NCBI RefSeq assembly: GCF_046237625.1
Contig: NZ_CP143545.1
Coordinates: 3,534,001-3,598,000, forward strand
Length of the DNA: 64,000 bases
Direction of reading: 5' to 3'
From: Paraperibacillus esterisolvens
GTDB taxonomy: Bacteria > Bacillota > Bacilli > Bacillales > DSM-1321
Below the pieces are notes generated by a model. The model worked only from the letters and a program-made list of their open reading frames with translations, did no database searches and was not told the origin of the DNA. This document shows, in pieces, positions 1 through 7,616 of the stretch. How positions within the stretch are numbered: the first letter of the stretch is position 1; the number at the start of each line of letters is the position of its first letter. The position numbers and the translations under genes were made by a program.

Positions 1-39
1 GAGCGGGTGTTTAGGCTGGTGAAGCGGGAGGTATTCTGA
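1..39 (+). CDS. C-terminal end of an upstream gene, cut by the window edge
   Basis: The first 12 codons read ERVFRLVKREVF and end at a TGA at 37-39. The other two plus-strand frames hit stops sooner. The stop lies 34 bases before the lipid-kinase start, so the two genes could share a transcript. Too little is present to name a family. Confidence 0.35.
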   Translation, partial: ERVFRLVKREVF

Positions 40-73
40 ATAGGTAGATTCTTTTTTTACTGGAGGAGTGTTA

Positions 74-961
74 ATGAAGAGAGCGATGTTGATAATAAAT
101 CCGTCCTCAGGGAAGGAGAAGGCCCCCAGATTTAAGCCGCATGCTGTTGAGGTTCTTCTCCGTTCACACGATGAGGTGATTGTGCATGAAACCGAGAAGG
201 AAGGCGATGCCATGGAGTTCGCAAGGAAGGCCTGCCTTGAAGGTTTTGACGCAGTGGTTTCCATGGGAGGCGACGGTACGATAAATGAAACGATAAACGG
301 GATGTCAGAGCAGGAGCACCGCCCTGCCATGGGTCTTATCCCCATGGGGACTGTGAACGATTTTGCCCGCGCACTGAGCATTCCCCTCGAACCGGAGGAT
401 GCGATTGAAATCTTGGGCAGCAATACATTGAAGCCTGTGGATATCGGGAAGATCAATGATAGATATTTCATGAATGTTCTCGCTGTCGGGGCCATTGCTG
501 AGGCTTCGTACAATGTAAGTGCGCAGCAGAAGACACTGCTTGGACCGATTGCATATTTTGTTGAAGGCTTGAAGGCTTTCGTAAAAAAGACCCCTTTCCC
601 CCTTGTGATCGAGCATGATGGGGGCACTTGGAACGGTGAAGCATTCCTGATGCTGACTGCCCTGACTAATTCAGTCGGCGGCTTTGAATCTTTTGCCCCT
701 GACGCTGAAGTAAATGACGGCGAATTTCATCTATTCATTTTAAAGAATTTCTCTTTCCCGCATATTCTGAAAATCATTCCGAAGCTTTTAAAAGGGGAAT
801 TAAAGGAGCATGACCAGGTCGATTATATCCGCACTTCCTATGTGAAAGTATCAAGCGGCGAGGAGCTCTCTGTAAATATAGACGGAGATGAGGGTGAACC
901 TCTCCCCTTCCAGGCAAAGGTACTTGCTTCCCATCTGAATATTTTTGTTCCATCCAAATAA
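74..961 (+). CDS. Diacylglycerol kinase-family lipid kinase (YegS/BmrU/DgkB type)
   Basis: This cytosolic enzyme probably phosphorylates diacylglycerol or a similar lipid, which recycles it into phosphatidic acid. The N-terminus shows the DAGK catalytic fold: LIINPSSGKEKA near the start, then SMGGDGTINETINGM at about residues 63-77, the glycine-rich nucleotide-binding motif. GLIPMGTVNDFARAL follows at about 90-104. The C-terminal half carries the usual beta-sandwich with the INIDGDEG-like element (here VNIDGDEGEPL). The length, 295 residues, is normal. I chose ATG at 74 because the GGAGGAG site at 62-68 overlaps the alternative GTG at 68 and leaves about 6 bases before the ATG. The exact lipid substrate cannot be read from sequence. 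Confidence 0.9.
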   Translation: MKRAMLIINPSSGKEKAPRFKPHAVEVLLRSHDEVIVHETEKEGDAMEFARKACLEGFDAVVSMGGDGTINETINGMSEQEHRPAMGLIPMGTVNDFARALSIPLEPEDAIEILGSNTLKPVDIGKINDRYFMNVLAVGAIAEASYNVSAQQKTLLGPIAYFVEGLKAFVKKTPFPLVIEHDGGTWNGEAFLMLTALTNSVGGFESFAPDAEVNDGEFHLFILKNFSFPHILKIIPKLLKGELKEHDQVDYIRTSYVKVSSGEELSVNIDGDEGEPLPFQAKVLASHLNIFVPSK

Positions 962-980
962 TCAATAACAGGGGATAATC

Positions 981-1036
981 TGTGGATACGTTCGCAGCGG
1001 TGAGGAAATTACGCCAGCAGGGAAGAGTTATCCACA
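981..1036. promoter_or_regulatory. Pair of inverted DnaA-box-like 9-mers
   Basis: TTATCCACA at 1028-1036 is a perfect match to the DnaA box. TGTGGATAC at 981-989 is an 8/9 match on the opposite strand. They sit 38 bases apart in a short gap between convergent genes. Two boxes can occur by chance, so DnaA binding is only an inference. Confidence 0.3.
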
Positions 1037-1044
1037 GTAAAATA

Positions 1045-1075
1045 AAAACCGTCTATCGGCAGGATAGACGGTTTT
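1045..1075. terminator. Bidirectional intrinsic terminator
   Basis: A perfect 13-bp inverted repeat AAAACCGTCTATC / GATAGACGGTTTT with a 5-base loop lies between the convergent lipid kinase and APC permease genes. It has A/T-rich tails on both sides. Confidence 0.85.
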
Positions 1076-1080
1076 GTTTG

Positions 1081-2505
1081 TTAATATTGTTCTTTTTCCT
1101 TTAATGCTCCTGTTTGTTCTGCCCTATTATTCATCAGCACAGGATACAATAGGAGTCCCACCGCAAACAGCCCCATTCCAAGCAGGAAAGTTTTCATGTC
1201 AGCTGTACCCGTTTTAATCACCCACAGGGAGTATCCAAGGGCCAGCAGTGTGATAATGCCGTCCTTGGTCCTTGATCCGCCGATGGTATTATATGTTTCC
1301 CCGGTAATCACCAGCTTCAGAGAATAGATGGAGGAAACAAGATAAGGAATCAGGTAAGCGAGTGTCGCCACCACAATGGCGAAATCATACGCTTCGGTAA
1401 TTGTTCCTGAAACGGTAGAGAATAAGAAAATCTGTGTCATTAGATTGGTTACAGTCAGAGAGCCAGCCGGCGCACCTTTTTTATTCGTTCTGCCAAAGAA
1501 GGAAGGAAACAGTCCCTGCCTTGCAGCCTGATAAGGAACCTCCGAACTTACGATAATCCAGCCTACTGCTGCGCCAAAGAGCGATACCAATGCCAGTCCG
1601 GCTATAATGGCAGCCGCGCTGCCTCCGATCGCTGCATCAAGCGCATCAGCCAGCGGCTTTTGTGAGCCCTGAAGCTGATCCTGTGGCAGGACACCCATGG
1701 TCAGGGTGCTGATTCCCACATAAATCAGGATTGCAACGAGAAGGCCCAGGAGAGTGGCCCGCTTTACATCTTTTTGGGACTTGGCCCGGTTTGAAAGCAT
1801 GACGGCTGCTTCAATTCCTATGAATGCCCAGAGAGTTGCGATTGCTGCTGAATTCACCTGCCCCCCAAGGCTTACCGGGGTTCCTTTGCTGTCGGTGAAG
1901 GATACGCCCTTCATGATTTCGCTCGCATCAAAAACAGCGAGGGTCAGTATAACGAACAAGGCAAAGCCGATTACCTTAGCTGCCGTTGCTGCCAAATTAA
2001 GTTTGCCGGCGCTATTGAAGCTGCGGCTGACAATGATTTGAATTCCCCATAGAAGGATGGAACATACAAGAAGTGTCAGCGCCTTGCCTGCTTCAAGCTC
2101 AAAGCTCCCAATCCTTATTAGCACCTTATTGCTCTCTAATACCGGGAAGAAAGTAGAGAGGTAGCCTGCAAAGGAAATGATGACTGAAGCTGTCGCTGCC
2201 CAGTTCGCTGCCCAATAGCCCCATGCCATGCTGTACCCTGCAGCTTTGCCTGCCTTTGGCGACTTGAACATATCCATCGCATAGCTTTGCGGTCCTGCTT
2301 TTAAGTCAGGCTTCCTGGTTGCCAGATTACCGAAGACAAGGGCAATCATCAATACGCCAAGCCCTGTGATGCCCCAGGCAATAATGGAGCTGAGCGGACT
2401 TGCCACTTTGGATAAATTGGATGGAAGCATAAATACTCCGCTTCCCACCATATTGCCAACAACAAAGGTTGTTAAAATCCACAACCCCCACTTTTTTGAA
2501 TTCAT
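1081..2505 (-). CDS. APC-superfamily basic amino acid/polyamine antiporter-like permease
   Basis: This is a multi-pass membrane transporter of 474 residues. The N-terminal helix carries GNMVGSGVFMLP, the signature of the APC first transmembrane segment, whose unwound glycines bind substrate. About 12 hydrophobic segments follow. The WGITGLG, GPQSYAMDMF and WAFIGIEAAVMLSNRA elements resemble the arginine/agmatine-ornithine antiporter subgroup. The exact substrate is uncertain. The gene stands alone between a shared terminator downstream and a 390-base spacer upstream. A GGTGAGAT ribosome site precedes the ATG. Confidence 0.85.
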   Translation of the reverse strand: MNSKKWGLWILTTFVVGNMVGSGVFMLPSNLSKVASPLSSIIAWGITGLGVLMIALVFGNLATRKPDLKAGPQSYAMDMFKSPKAGKAAGYSMAWGYWAANWAATASVIISFAGYLSTFFPVLESNKVLIRIGSFELEAGKALTLLVCSILLWGIQIIVSRSFNSAGKLNLAATAAKVIGFALFVILTLAVFDASEIMKGVSFTDSKGTPVSLGGQVNSAAIATLWAFIGIEAAVMLSNRAKSQKDVKRATLLGLLVAILIYVGISTLTMGVLPQDQLQGSQKPLADALDAAIGGSAAAIIAGLALVSLFGAAVGWIIVSSEVPYQAARQGLFPSFFGRTNKKGAPAGSLTVTNLMTQIFLFSTVSGTITEAYDFAIVVATLAYLIPYLVSSIYSLKLVITGETYNTIGGSRTKDGIITLLALGYSLWVIKTGTADMKTFLLGMGLFAVGLLLYPVLMNNRAEQTGALKEKEQY

Positions 2506-2668
2506 ATCTATCTCACCTTTTTTGTTATTCTAGCTGTATAAACTAGGATTATATTATTTCAACTTGTACTACTATAACACAATCCTTTAGTTTGGTAAAA
2601 TGGTAGAGAGATAAAAAATTTGTGTATACCTTTTTCATTAAGCTGCTTTTTCATACATTGCAGCTGCT
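2506..2668. other. Intergenic spacer upstream of the APC permease
   Basis: This A/T-rich stretch contains the presumed minus-strand promoter region of the permease. I see no credible gene in it. The rest of this nearly 400-base gap is mostly the dispersed repeat described next. Confidence 0.5.
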
Positions 2669-2794
2669 GAACAAGAAAGTTGATTTCTGCTGCAGGCACT
2701 CAGCCTGAGCGGGGCGGGCGGTGAGCCTCCTCGTCTTCGCCTGCGGGGTCACACCTGTCCCGCAGGCGTCTCGCACCTTCCGCTTCAACCATCT
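2669..2794. repeat. Dispersed G+C-rich intergenic repeat
   Basis: This segment of about 125 bp is far richer in G+C than the spacer around it. It has the hallmark blocks GATTTCTGCTGCAGGCACT, GGGGCGGGCGGTGAGCCTCC, CGCCTGCGGGGTC, CCTGTCCCGCAGGCGTCTCGC and CCTTCCGCTTCAACC. From memory this is a non-coding repeat scattered through many Bacillus-group genomes. CGCCTGCGGG and CCCGCAGGCG form an internal hairpin. No open frame of note runs through it. Its origin and role are not known to me. Confidence 0.65.
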
Positions 2795-2897
2795 AGTATA
2801 AAAATTAGATATTTTTACAGAACTTACTAGAAATCAATCATCTTTTAAAAAAGAGGCTTGCGTTAACCCAAATAATTCTTATTGGGGTTCATCTGGC

Positions 2898-3659
2898 CTA
2901 CTCCTCAAATTGGATCTGCAGACTTTCCGGCACAAGCCTGGGCTGCTTCCTTCCCAATATATGCAGTATCATTTGTGAAACCAGCATGCCGGGTCCGAGA
3001 GCCTGCCCAACGCTGATTGCCGGGATGGATTTCTCGCTCAGCCAGGAGCTGACTTTTTCCTCTGTGGCATAAGCAGGCAGCATGCGGCTGTATCCGGATG
3101 GAGGAAATACGGCACCCTCCAGCTCCTCCCTGGTACATCCCTCAGGCAGCCCTGTGTAAGCTTCAAGGGTCATTCCGTCAGGAGCAAAGGTAAGCACACT
3201 TGCGCCAAAGCCAAGGGCGGCAGCTGTCGTAACAAACAACTCTTTCTTCCTTGCGGCCCTATGCAGGACGACCGAATCTCCGAAATGGAAATAATCGATA
3301 GCATCAATCACATAATGAGCTCCTTCAAGAAACATTTCGCAATTGTCCATTTGGACTCCTTCTGTATAACAGCTCACTTCAAGTCCTGGATTTATCGCCA
3401 GCAGATGTTCCTTCAATGCCAGGGTTTTATTTTGACCGACCGTTGCGTGTGTGGCTGCGCACTGGCGGTTAATATTGCTTACATCAAATTGGGTCGGGTC
3501 GGAAAGAATGATTTTCCCCGCACCAAGCCTGGCCAGCAGCTCCGCAGAAAAGCCGCCGATACATCCGCAGCCGGCAATCGCAATTGCTGTCCCTGCCAGC
3601 TTGTCCATTTCTTCTTGTGACAGGATCCCGTGATTCCGGATAAATTGCTCCTTAATCAT
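2898..3659 (-). CDS. ThiF/MoeB/HesA-family adenylyltransferase (E1-like)
   Basis: The protein has 253 residues with a Rossmann ATP-binding fold. AIAGCGCIGGFSAELLARLGAG at about residues 27-48 is the E1-like nucleotide loop (AGCGGIG in relatives). LSDPTQFDVSNINRQ at about 51-65 matches the D-x-D/E-x-v-x-x-x-N-x-N-R-Q motif that activates carboxylates with ATP. The zinc CxxC pairs of MoeB/ThiF are not seen, so it is an atypical or minimal E1. Its start overlaps the end of the upstream acyltransferase-like gene by 8 bases, which indicates translational coupling. Partner and substrate are unknown. It is not next to thiamine or molybdopterin genes. Confidence 0.8.
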   Translation of the reverse strand: MIKEQFIRNHGILSQEEMDKLAGTAIAIAGCGCIGGFSAELLARLGAGKIILSDPTQFDVSNINRQCAATHATVGQNKTLALKEHLLAINPGLEVSCYTEGVQMDNCEMFLEGAHYVIDAIDYFHFGDSVVLHRAARKKELFVTTAAALGFGASVLTFAPDGMTLEAYTGLPEGCTREELEGAVFPPSGYSRMLPAYATEEKVSSWLSEKSIPAISVGQALGPGMLVSQMILHILGRKQPRLVPESLQIQFEE

Positions 3660-4272
3660 GTGTTACCGCCTCCAAATGGTCTGGTTGTAATAGATAGGAG
3701 TAAAGCTGTTCCTTGTTCTGACGAAGCGCGGCCAGGCCTGAATGGAGTGGAATGACAGCAGGTATGGTCCTGGTGCCAAGGTATACTGCAGGTTCCCCAA
3801 GGACCTCAAACGGTGAATGAAAGATCCGGCACATCAGGTGATAGACGCGCTCATCAATTGCACAAAGCCAGTACTCAATACCATGGGAGAGGGAATAGTG
3901 CAGGCAGGCTTTTATGATACCGACCGTACAATCATGCTGGGGCAGTTTGGCAAGAGCGCTCAGTTCTGCGCAAGAGCCTGAAGGGAGATTTGCAATGTAT
4001 GTTCTTCCTTCCTCGCTTAACAAAAATTCCGTATACACCGGCAGCTCACAGACTGGCTTACGAATGAGCCTTCCCACCCCTGCGAGCTGTGAATCGGAAG
4101 CCGATATGGCTGCAAAGTATATGGATTCCTTATAGTAGAAATCCTGGCTATCCCTGTTAAAAAAGCCCAGTTCCAAATATCTCGTCCAATGAAAGGCAAT
4201 TGATTTTTCCCTCAGCTCCCCTTCTGCCAGTCTGTACACATAATCATCTGCATGGAATTTCATCCCATCCAC
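3652..4272 (-). CDS. FeeM/LuxI-like N-acyltransferase (GNAT-fold) of unknown product
   Basis: The protein has 206 residues. An early RYLELGFF segment is followed by AGVGRLIRKPVCELPVYTEF at about residues 64-83 and AELSALAKLP at about 100-109. This layout (VGTxRLI, LPxxxxF, E-[IL]-S-x-L) resembles autoinducer synthases and N-acyl amino acid synthases such as FeeM, which acylate an amine using acyl-ACP or acyl-CoA. IEYWLCAIDERVYHLMCRIF and the closing GxRTIPAVIPL also fit. The assignment rests on remembered motif order, not on a search. It heads a two-gene unit with the ThiF-like gene and is divergent from an HD-GYP gene. Confidence 0.6.
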   Translation of the reverse strand: MDGMKFHADDYVYRLAEGELREKSIAFHWTRYLELGFFNRDSQDFYYKESIYFAAISASDSQLAGVGRLIRKPVCELPVYTEFLLSEEGRTYIANLPSGSCAELSALAKLPQHDCTVGIIKACLHYSLSHGIEYWLCAIDERVYHLMCRIFHSPFEVLGEPAVYLGTRTIPAVIPLHSGLAALRQNKEQLYSYLLQPDHLEAVTHD

Positions 4273-4414
4273 TCCATTCGTAAAATACCCGTTTACTATA
4301 CCTATACCCCTCCCTTCCCATGAAGTGAATAGGGCTTATTTCATATATAACAAGAATTTTTTTTATACTATCATTGTTTATATAAATCTTATTTATTTCT
4401 GAACGGAGCCCGCC

Positions 4415-5599
4415 ATGAATGATCAAATGAAACTGATAGACTATTACAAGCACCACCAAAGTGTCCTGAACAGGCAGCTTCTGTTATTTACTCTAATTTG
4501 CTTGACGCTGAGCTCGACCTGGAACCTGGTATTCTTATATTTCAAGCTTGAGTTCTCTCGGGCAAGCTTTTCATTTCTCGCGGTCTGCCTGTTTTTATCT
4601 CTCATCCTTTTATTGATCCGCCATACTTTTCCTATCGGAGTCATGACACATCTTGTAAATGGTTACATCCTCCTGCTTTTAGGCGGATTGTATTTTGCCT
4701 CTGGATTCACAGAGTCCTGGTCCTATTTCCTGCTTATTCCAGTAGTCGCCGGCCTTTATGGAAGTCCCAGGATTTTACTGATATATTCAACCCTCAGCCT
4801 TGGATCACTAACTGCTGCCAGCGCCCTTTTTCCGCACCAGAAGCCCATTGACTTCATTGATATTTCCAATCAGCTGTTATGTTTGGTTCTCATTATCTGC
4901 CTCAGCTATGCGGTGCTCATGAAACTGCGCAGCCTCTATAAGAAACAGCTGGAAACGGCAGAAAGCTCAGCTAAAAATACATTGGAGCAGGTGGTCAAGA
5001 CCTTTGTCGTATCGGTGGAAGCTAAAGATCTTTACACTTTCGGCCATTCCGACAGAGTAAGCAGATATGCCGTGGAGCTCGCCAAGGCTGTGCCCGGGTA
5101 TGAACAGGAAGAAAATCTAAAGCAGATGCGCTTGATGGGACTGCTCCATGATATCGGAAAGATCAATATTCCAGAATCGATCCTTTCGAAACCCTCTGCG
5201 TTGACTCAGGAAGAATATGAATTGATCAAAACTCATACGATAGTCGGGGCCAGGATGATTGAAAAAATAGCGGGGCTTGAGCACTTGAGGAAGGGAGCTC
5301 TTTTTCATCATGAACGATGGGATGGCCTTGGCTATCCCACCGGTGCAGGAGGGCTTGATATTCCATTGGAAGCCCGGATACTGGCGGTGGCTGACGCGTT
5401 TGATGCTATGACCACATCGCGCGCCTACAGGGGAGCTCTGCCGGTGGAAGAAGCATTTCAACGCCTCCTCCAAGGGAAAGGGAAGCAGTTTGATCCGGAG
5501 CTGATCGAACGTCTCCACGAAATTAAGCCGACATGGCTAGCGATTGCAGAGGATCAGCAAAGTCCGGGAGAGTTTGAAAAGATCATGAATTTTTTGTGA
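4415..5599 (+). CDS. Membrane-anchored HD-GYP phosphodiesterase
   Basis: The protein has 394 residues. The first 165 or so form about six transmembrane helices. A short coiled linker (KLRSLYKKQLETAESSAKNTLEQ) leads into an HD-GYP domain. The metal-binding and signature motifs are intact: HSDRVSRYAVELA near 210, LLHDIGKINIPESIL near 243, HHERWDGLGYPTG near 298 and ARILAVADAFDAMTTSRAYR near 319. Such domains hydrolyse cyclic di-GMP and sometimes other cyclic dinucleotides. The membrane part suggests a sensory input. The start ATG has only a modest site (ACGGAGC). The gene is divergent from the acyltransferase-like/ThiF pair across a 142-base gap. Confidence 0.88.
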   Translation: MNDQMKLIDYYKHHQSVLNRQLLLFTLICLTLSSTWNLVFLYFKLEFSRASFSFLAVCLFLSLILLLIRHTFPIGVMTHLVNGYILLLLGGLYFASGFTESWSYFLLIPVVAGLYGSPRILLIYSTLSLGSLTAASALFPHQKPIDFIDISNQLLCLVLIICLSYAVLMKLRSLYKKQLETAESSAKNTLEQVVKTFVVSVEAKDLYTFGHSDRVSRYAVELAKAVPGYEQEENLKQMRLMGLLHDIGKINIPESILSKPSALTQEEYELIKTHTIVGARMIEKIAGLEHLRKGALFHHERWDGLGYPTGAGGLDIPLEARILAVADAFDAMTTSRAYRGALPVEEAFQRLLQGKGKQFDPELIERLHEIKPTWLAIAEDQQSPGEFEKIMNFL

Positions 5600-5606
5600 A
5601 GCTGCT

Positions 5607-6019
5607 TTATTCCAATATGGTTTTTCTGAAGCCATAAAAAGATCGGAACTCCTTTGTTTCATAATACGAATGTGAAGTGCTTGATGCGAGCAGCTCCATC
5701 CTTGCCGAGGGATACAGCTGATGCACATATTTCATAAGGCCGTTTCCTATTCCATAAGCCCGGAAGCTTTCGTGGACTAGCAGTTCACAGACGTAAAGAG
5801 TGACCCTTGTGTCTGTCAGGGCCCTGATATATCCTGCAATTCTTCCCTCATGTTCTGCGACGCAGGCTGCATTCGAGTTTCTCCATGCTTCCCTTACCTC
5901 TTCCGGCCTGCAAGGCCTGTCCATCCTTCCTCTGCTGTCAGAGCCATAATTTCACCAAAGTCCTTTTCTTCATAGGGCCGAACAATAATTCTTTTACCGT
6001 TTTTCAACAGCAATTCCAT
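5607..6019 (-). pseudogene. GNAT acetyltransferase interrupted by a frameshift
   Basis: Reading begins at an ATG at 6019 behind a GGGAG site and gives 41 codons (…RIIVRPYEEKDFGEIMALTAEEGW…) before a TAA at 5894-5896. The adjacent frame is open from 5924 to 5607 and supplies the rest of a GNAT domain: EEVREAWRNS, then AACVAEHEGRIAGYIRAL, the acetyl-CoA loop LLVHESFRAYGIGNGLM, and YETKEFRSFYGF. Joined, they make a normal 135-residue acetyltransferase. The shift lies between 5894 and 5924. It may be a real mutation or a one-base sequence error. The downstream part alone lacks the first strand and helix. Confidence 0.75.
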
Positions 6020-6137
6020 GGTTTCCCTCTCCCTTAACTTTCGGTTTTACACTCGCTGCTTAGGGTAAAATCCTTAATATAGTAGTAATTATAAACTCTT
6101 TAGGAAATGTTATAAATATCCAAAGGAGGAATGAATC

Positions 6138-6416
6138 TTGAAAAAACGTGCCGAAGAACACATCTCGGAAGAACAATCTGCCGAAGGTATGATGCAGTTA
6201 TTTGAAATAATCAATGCGAAGGGCGATACAGGGGAACTTCAGTCAATTGTTGGTGAACATGAAGCAAATAACGAAGGAAGAAGTGCAGACAGCACAGAAG
6301 GAATAAATGTACAGCCCAGCCAGGGTCCTTCTGACAGTCACAGCATGGCATGCAATGAGGAGCTTTTCTACAATGACCTTCGCGCCATTGCCGAGGATTC
6401 TTCTAAAGAGGATTGA
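6138..6416 (+). CDS. Small acidic hypothetical protein
   Basis: The protein has 92 residues, very rich in Glu, Ser and Asn, with no membrane segment or signal peptide. I recognise no domain. The TTG at 6138 is preferred because AAGGAGGA at 6123-6130 lies 7 bases upstream. An ATG at 6131 touches that site and is in another frame. A terminator-like hairpin follows at 6427-6454. Confidence 0.65.
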   Translation: MKKRAEEHISEEQSAEGMMQLFEIINAKGDTGELQSIVGEHEANNEGRSADSTEGINVQPSQGPSDSHSMACNEELFYNDLRAIAEDSSKED

Positions 6417-6426
6417 TTACAAAAAT

Positions 6427-6454
6427 GGCAGCCTCTGATCCGGCTGTCTTTTTT
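6427..6454 (+). terminator. Intrinsic terminator
   Basis: GGCAGCC (6427-6433) pairs with GGCTGTC (6442-6448) through one G-U pair. A run of six T follows directly. Confidence 0.6.
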
Positions 6455-6670
6455 CATGGTCCTGCATTTTTTCACCAGGCTGTTTTCGCATATATTGTGA
6501 CATTGAACAAGAAAGCGGATTTCCTTACAGAAGTAATCCAAAACAACCATCCTTTAGAAAATAGCCTTTATTTAAGTGTTTATATCACTTGCATTTACGT
6601 TCGTTTATAAGCTCATAATTATATATGCAAAAGTTAATACCAATTAGCTGCGGCCGGGAGGATGATGGAG

Positions 6671-7414
6671 ATGACTGGAGAAAAAAAAGTAAAGCTGATT
6701 GCACTTGATATGGATGGAACCCTGCTTAGTCCTGATCACACGATTTCTGATGAAAACGTCCAGGCGATTACCGAGGCACAGGAACTTGGTGTCCATGTGG
6801 TCCTTAGTACGGGGAGGGCACTCGCTTCCTGCCGGGAGCTTTCCAAGTCCTTAAACCTCAATTCCTACCTTGTGACAGTGAATGGCAGCGAGATTTATGA
6901 TGAGACTGGAGAGCTGATCGAAAGGAACCCGATTGGGACAGAGCATATCACCATGATGCATAAGCTGGCAATGGAGCATAAAGCCCGTGTATGGGGTGTC
7001 ACTTCTGATAAAGTCTGGTATGAAGGATTGCCTGAGGATATCGGGGCGCATGAGTGGCTGAAATTCGGCTTTGATTTTGATGATAATGATGAAAGCCGCA
7101 GGATTGTCCTGGATGCCTTGTCCAAGACGGGTATGCTTGAAATCACGAATTCCAGCCCGACCAATATCGAGGTCAATGCCCTTGGCATCAATAAGGCGAA
7201 GGCTTTGAATATTGTATGCGGCAGGCTCGGTGTAACAATGGGTGAAATGATGGCTGTGGGTGACAGTCTCAATGACATCGCCATGATCTCAGAGGCCGGA
7301 ATTGGTGTGGCCATGGGCAATGCCCAGGAAACGGTTAAAGAGGCAGCCGACTGGGTAACCGGTACCAATATTGAGAACGGCGTGGCGCAGGCCATCCGAA
7401 AATGGGTGCTGTAA
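6671..7414 (+). CDS. HAD-superfamily Cof-type phosphatase
   Basis: This cytosolic HAD hydrolase has about 247 residues. Motif I ALDMDGTLLS holds the nucleophile and acid/base aspartates. Motif II is LSTGRA. The motif III lysine is near NKAKALN. Motif IV is AVGDSLNDIAMI. A C2-type cap of about 80 residues sits between motifs II and III, as in Cof/YkrA enzymes that act on sugar phosphates or pyridoxal phosphate. Three in-frame ATGs (6662, 6665, 6671) follow a GGGAGG site at 6656-6661. Only 6671 has workable spacing, so I use it. The substrate is unknown. Confidence 0.88.
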   Translation: MTGEKKVKLIALDMDGTLLSPDHTISDENVQAITEAQELGVHVVLSTGRALASCRELSKSLNLNSYLVTVNGSEIYDETGELIERNPIGTEHITMMHKLAMEHKARVWGVTSDKVWYEGLPEDIGAHEWLKFGFDFDDNDESRRIVLDALSKTGMLEITNSSPTNIEVNALGINKAKALNIVCGRLGVTMGEMMAVGDSLNDIAMISEAGIGVAMGNAQETVKEAADWVTGTNIENGVAQAIRKWVL

Positions 7415-7420
7415 ACTGGG

Positions 7421-7450
7421 AAAAGACCGGGAAATTTCCGGTCTTTTTTT
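7421..7450. terminator. Strong intrinsic terminator between convergent genes
   Basis: AAAAGACCGG and CCGGTCTTTT form a 10-bp stem around GAAATTT, followed by T7. It ends the HAD gene and overlaps the stop of the convergent 48-residue gene. Confidence 0.9.
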
Positions 7451-7595
7451 AAATCCACTTATATTTGAGCTCCTGATATCCCGGCACGGGCTCTTTCTTC
7501 ATTTCGTCAGGCCAGATAACAATCACCTGCAGAAGTTCTCCGTCAACACTCTGCTCGGTATTCTCTCCAATCCAGATTTTAGTTCCCTGCAACAT
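7449..7595 (-). CDS. 48-residue hypothetical protein downstream of htrA
   Basis: The frame starts at an ATG at 7593-7595 behind an AGGAAGGGG site and runs to a TAA at 7449-7451. The product begins MLQGTKIWIGENTEQ and contains VIVIWPDEMKKEPVPGY. It has no signal peptide or membrane helix. It starts 21 bases after the htrA stop, so it is the third gene of the prsA-htrA operon. I do not recognise the family. Confidence 0.6.
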   Translation of the reverse strand: MLQGTKIWIGENTEQSVDGELLQVIVIWPDEMKKEPVPGYQELKYKWI

Positions 7596-7616
7596 CCTAT
7601 CCCCTTCCTGAAACGA

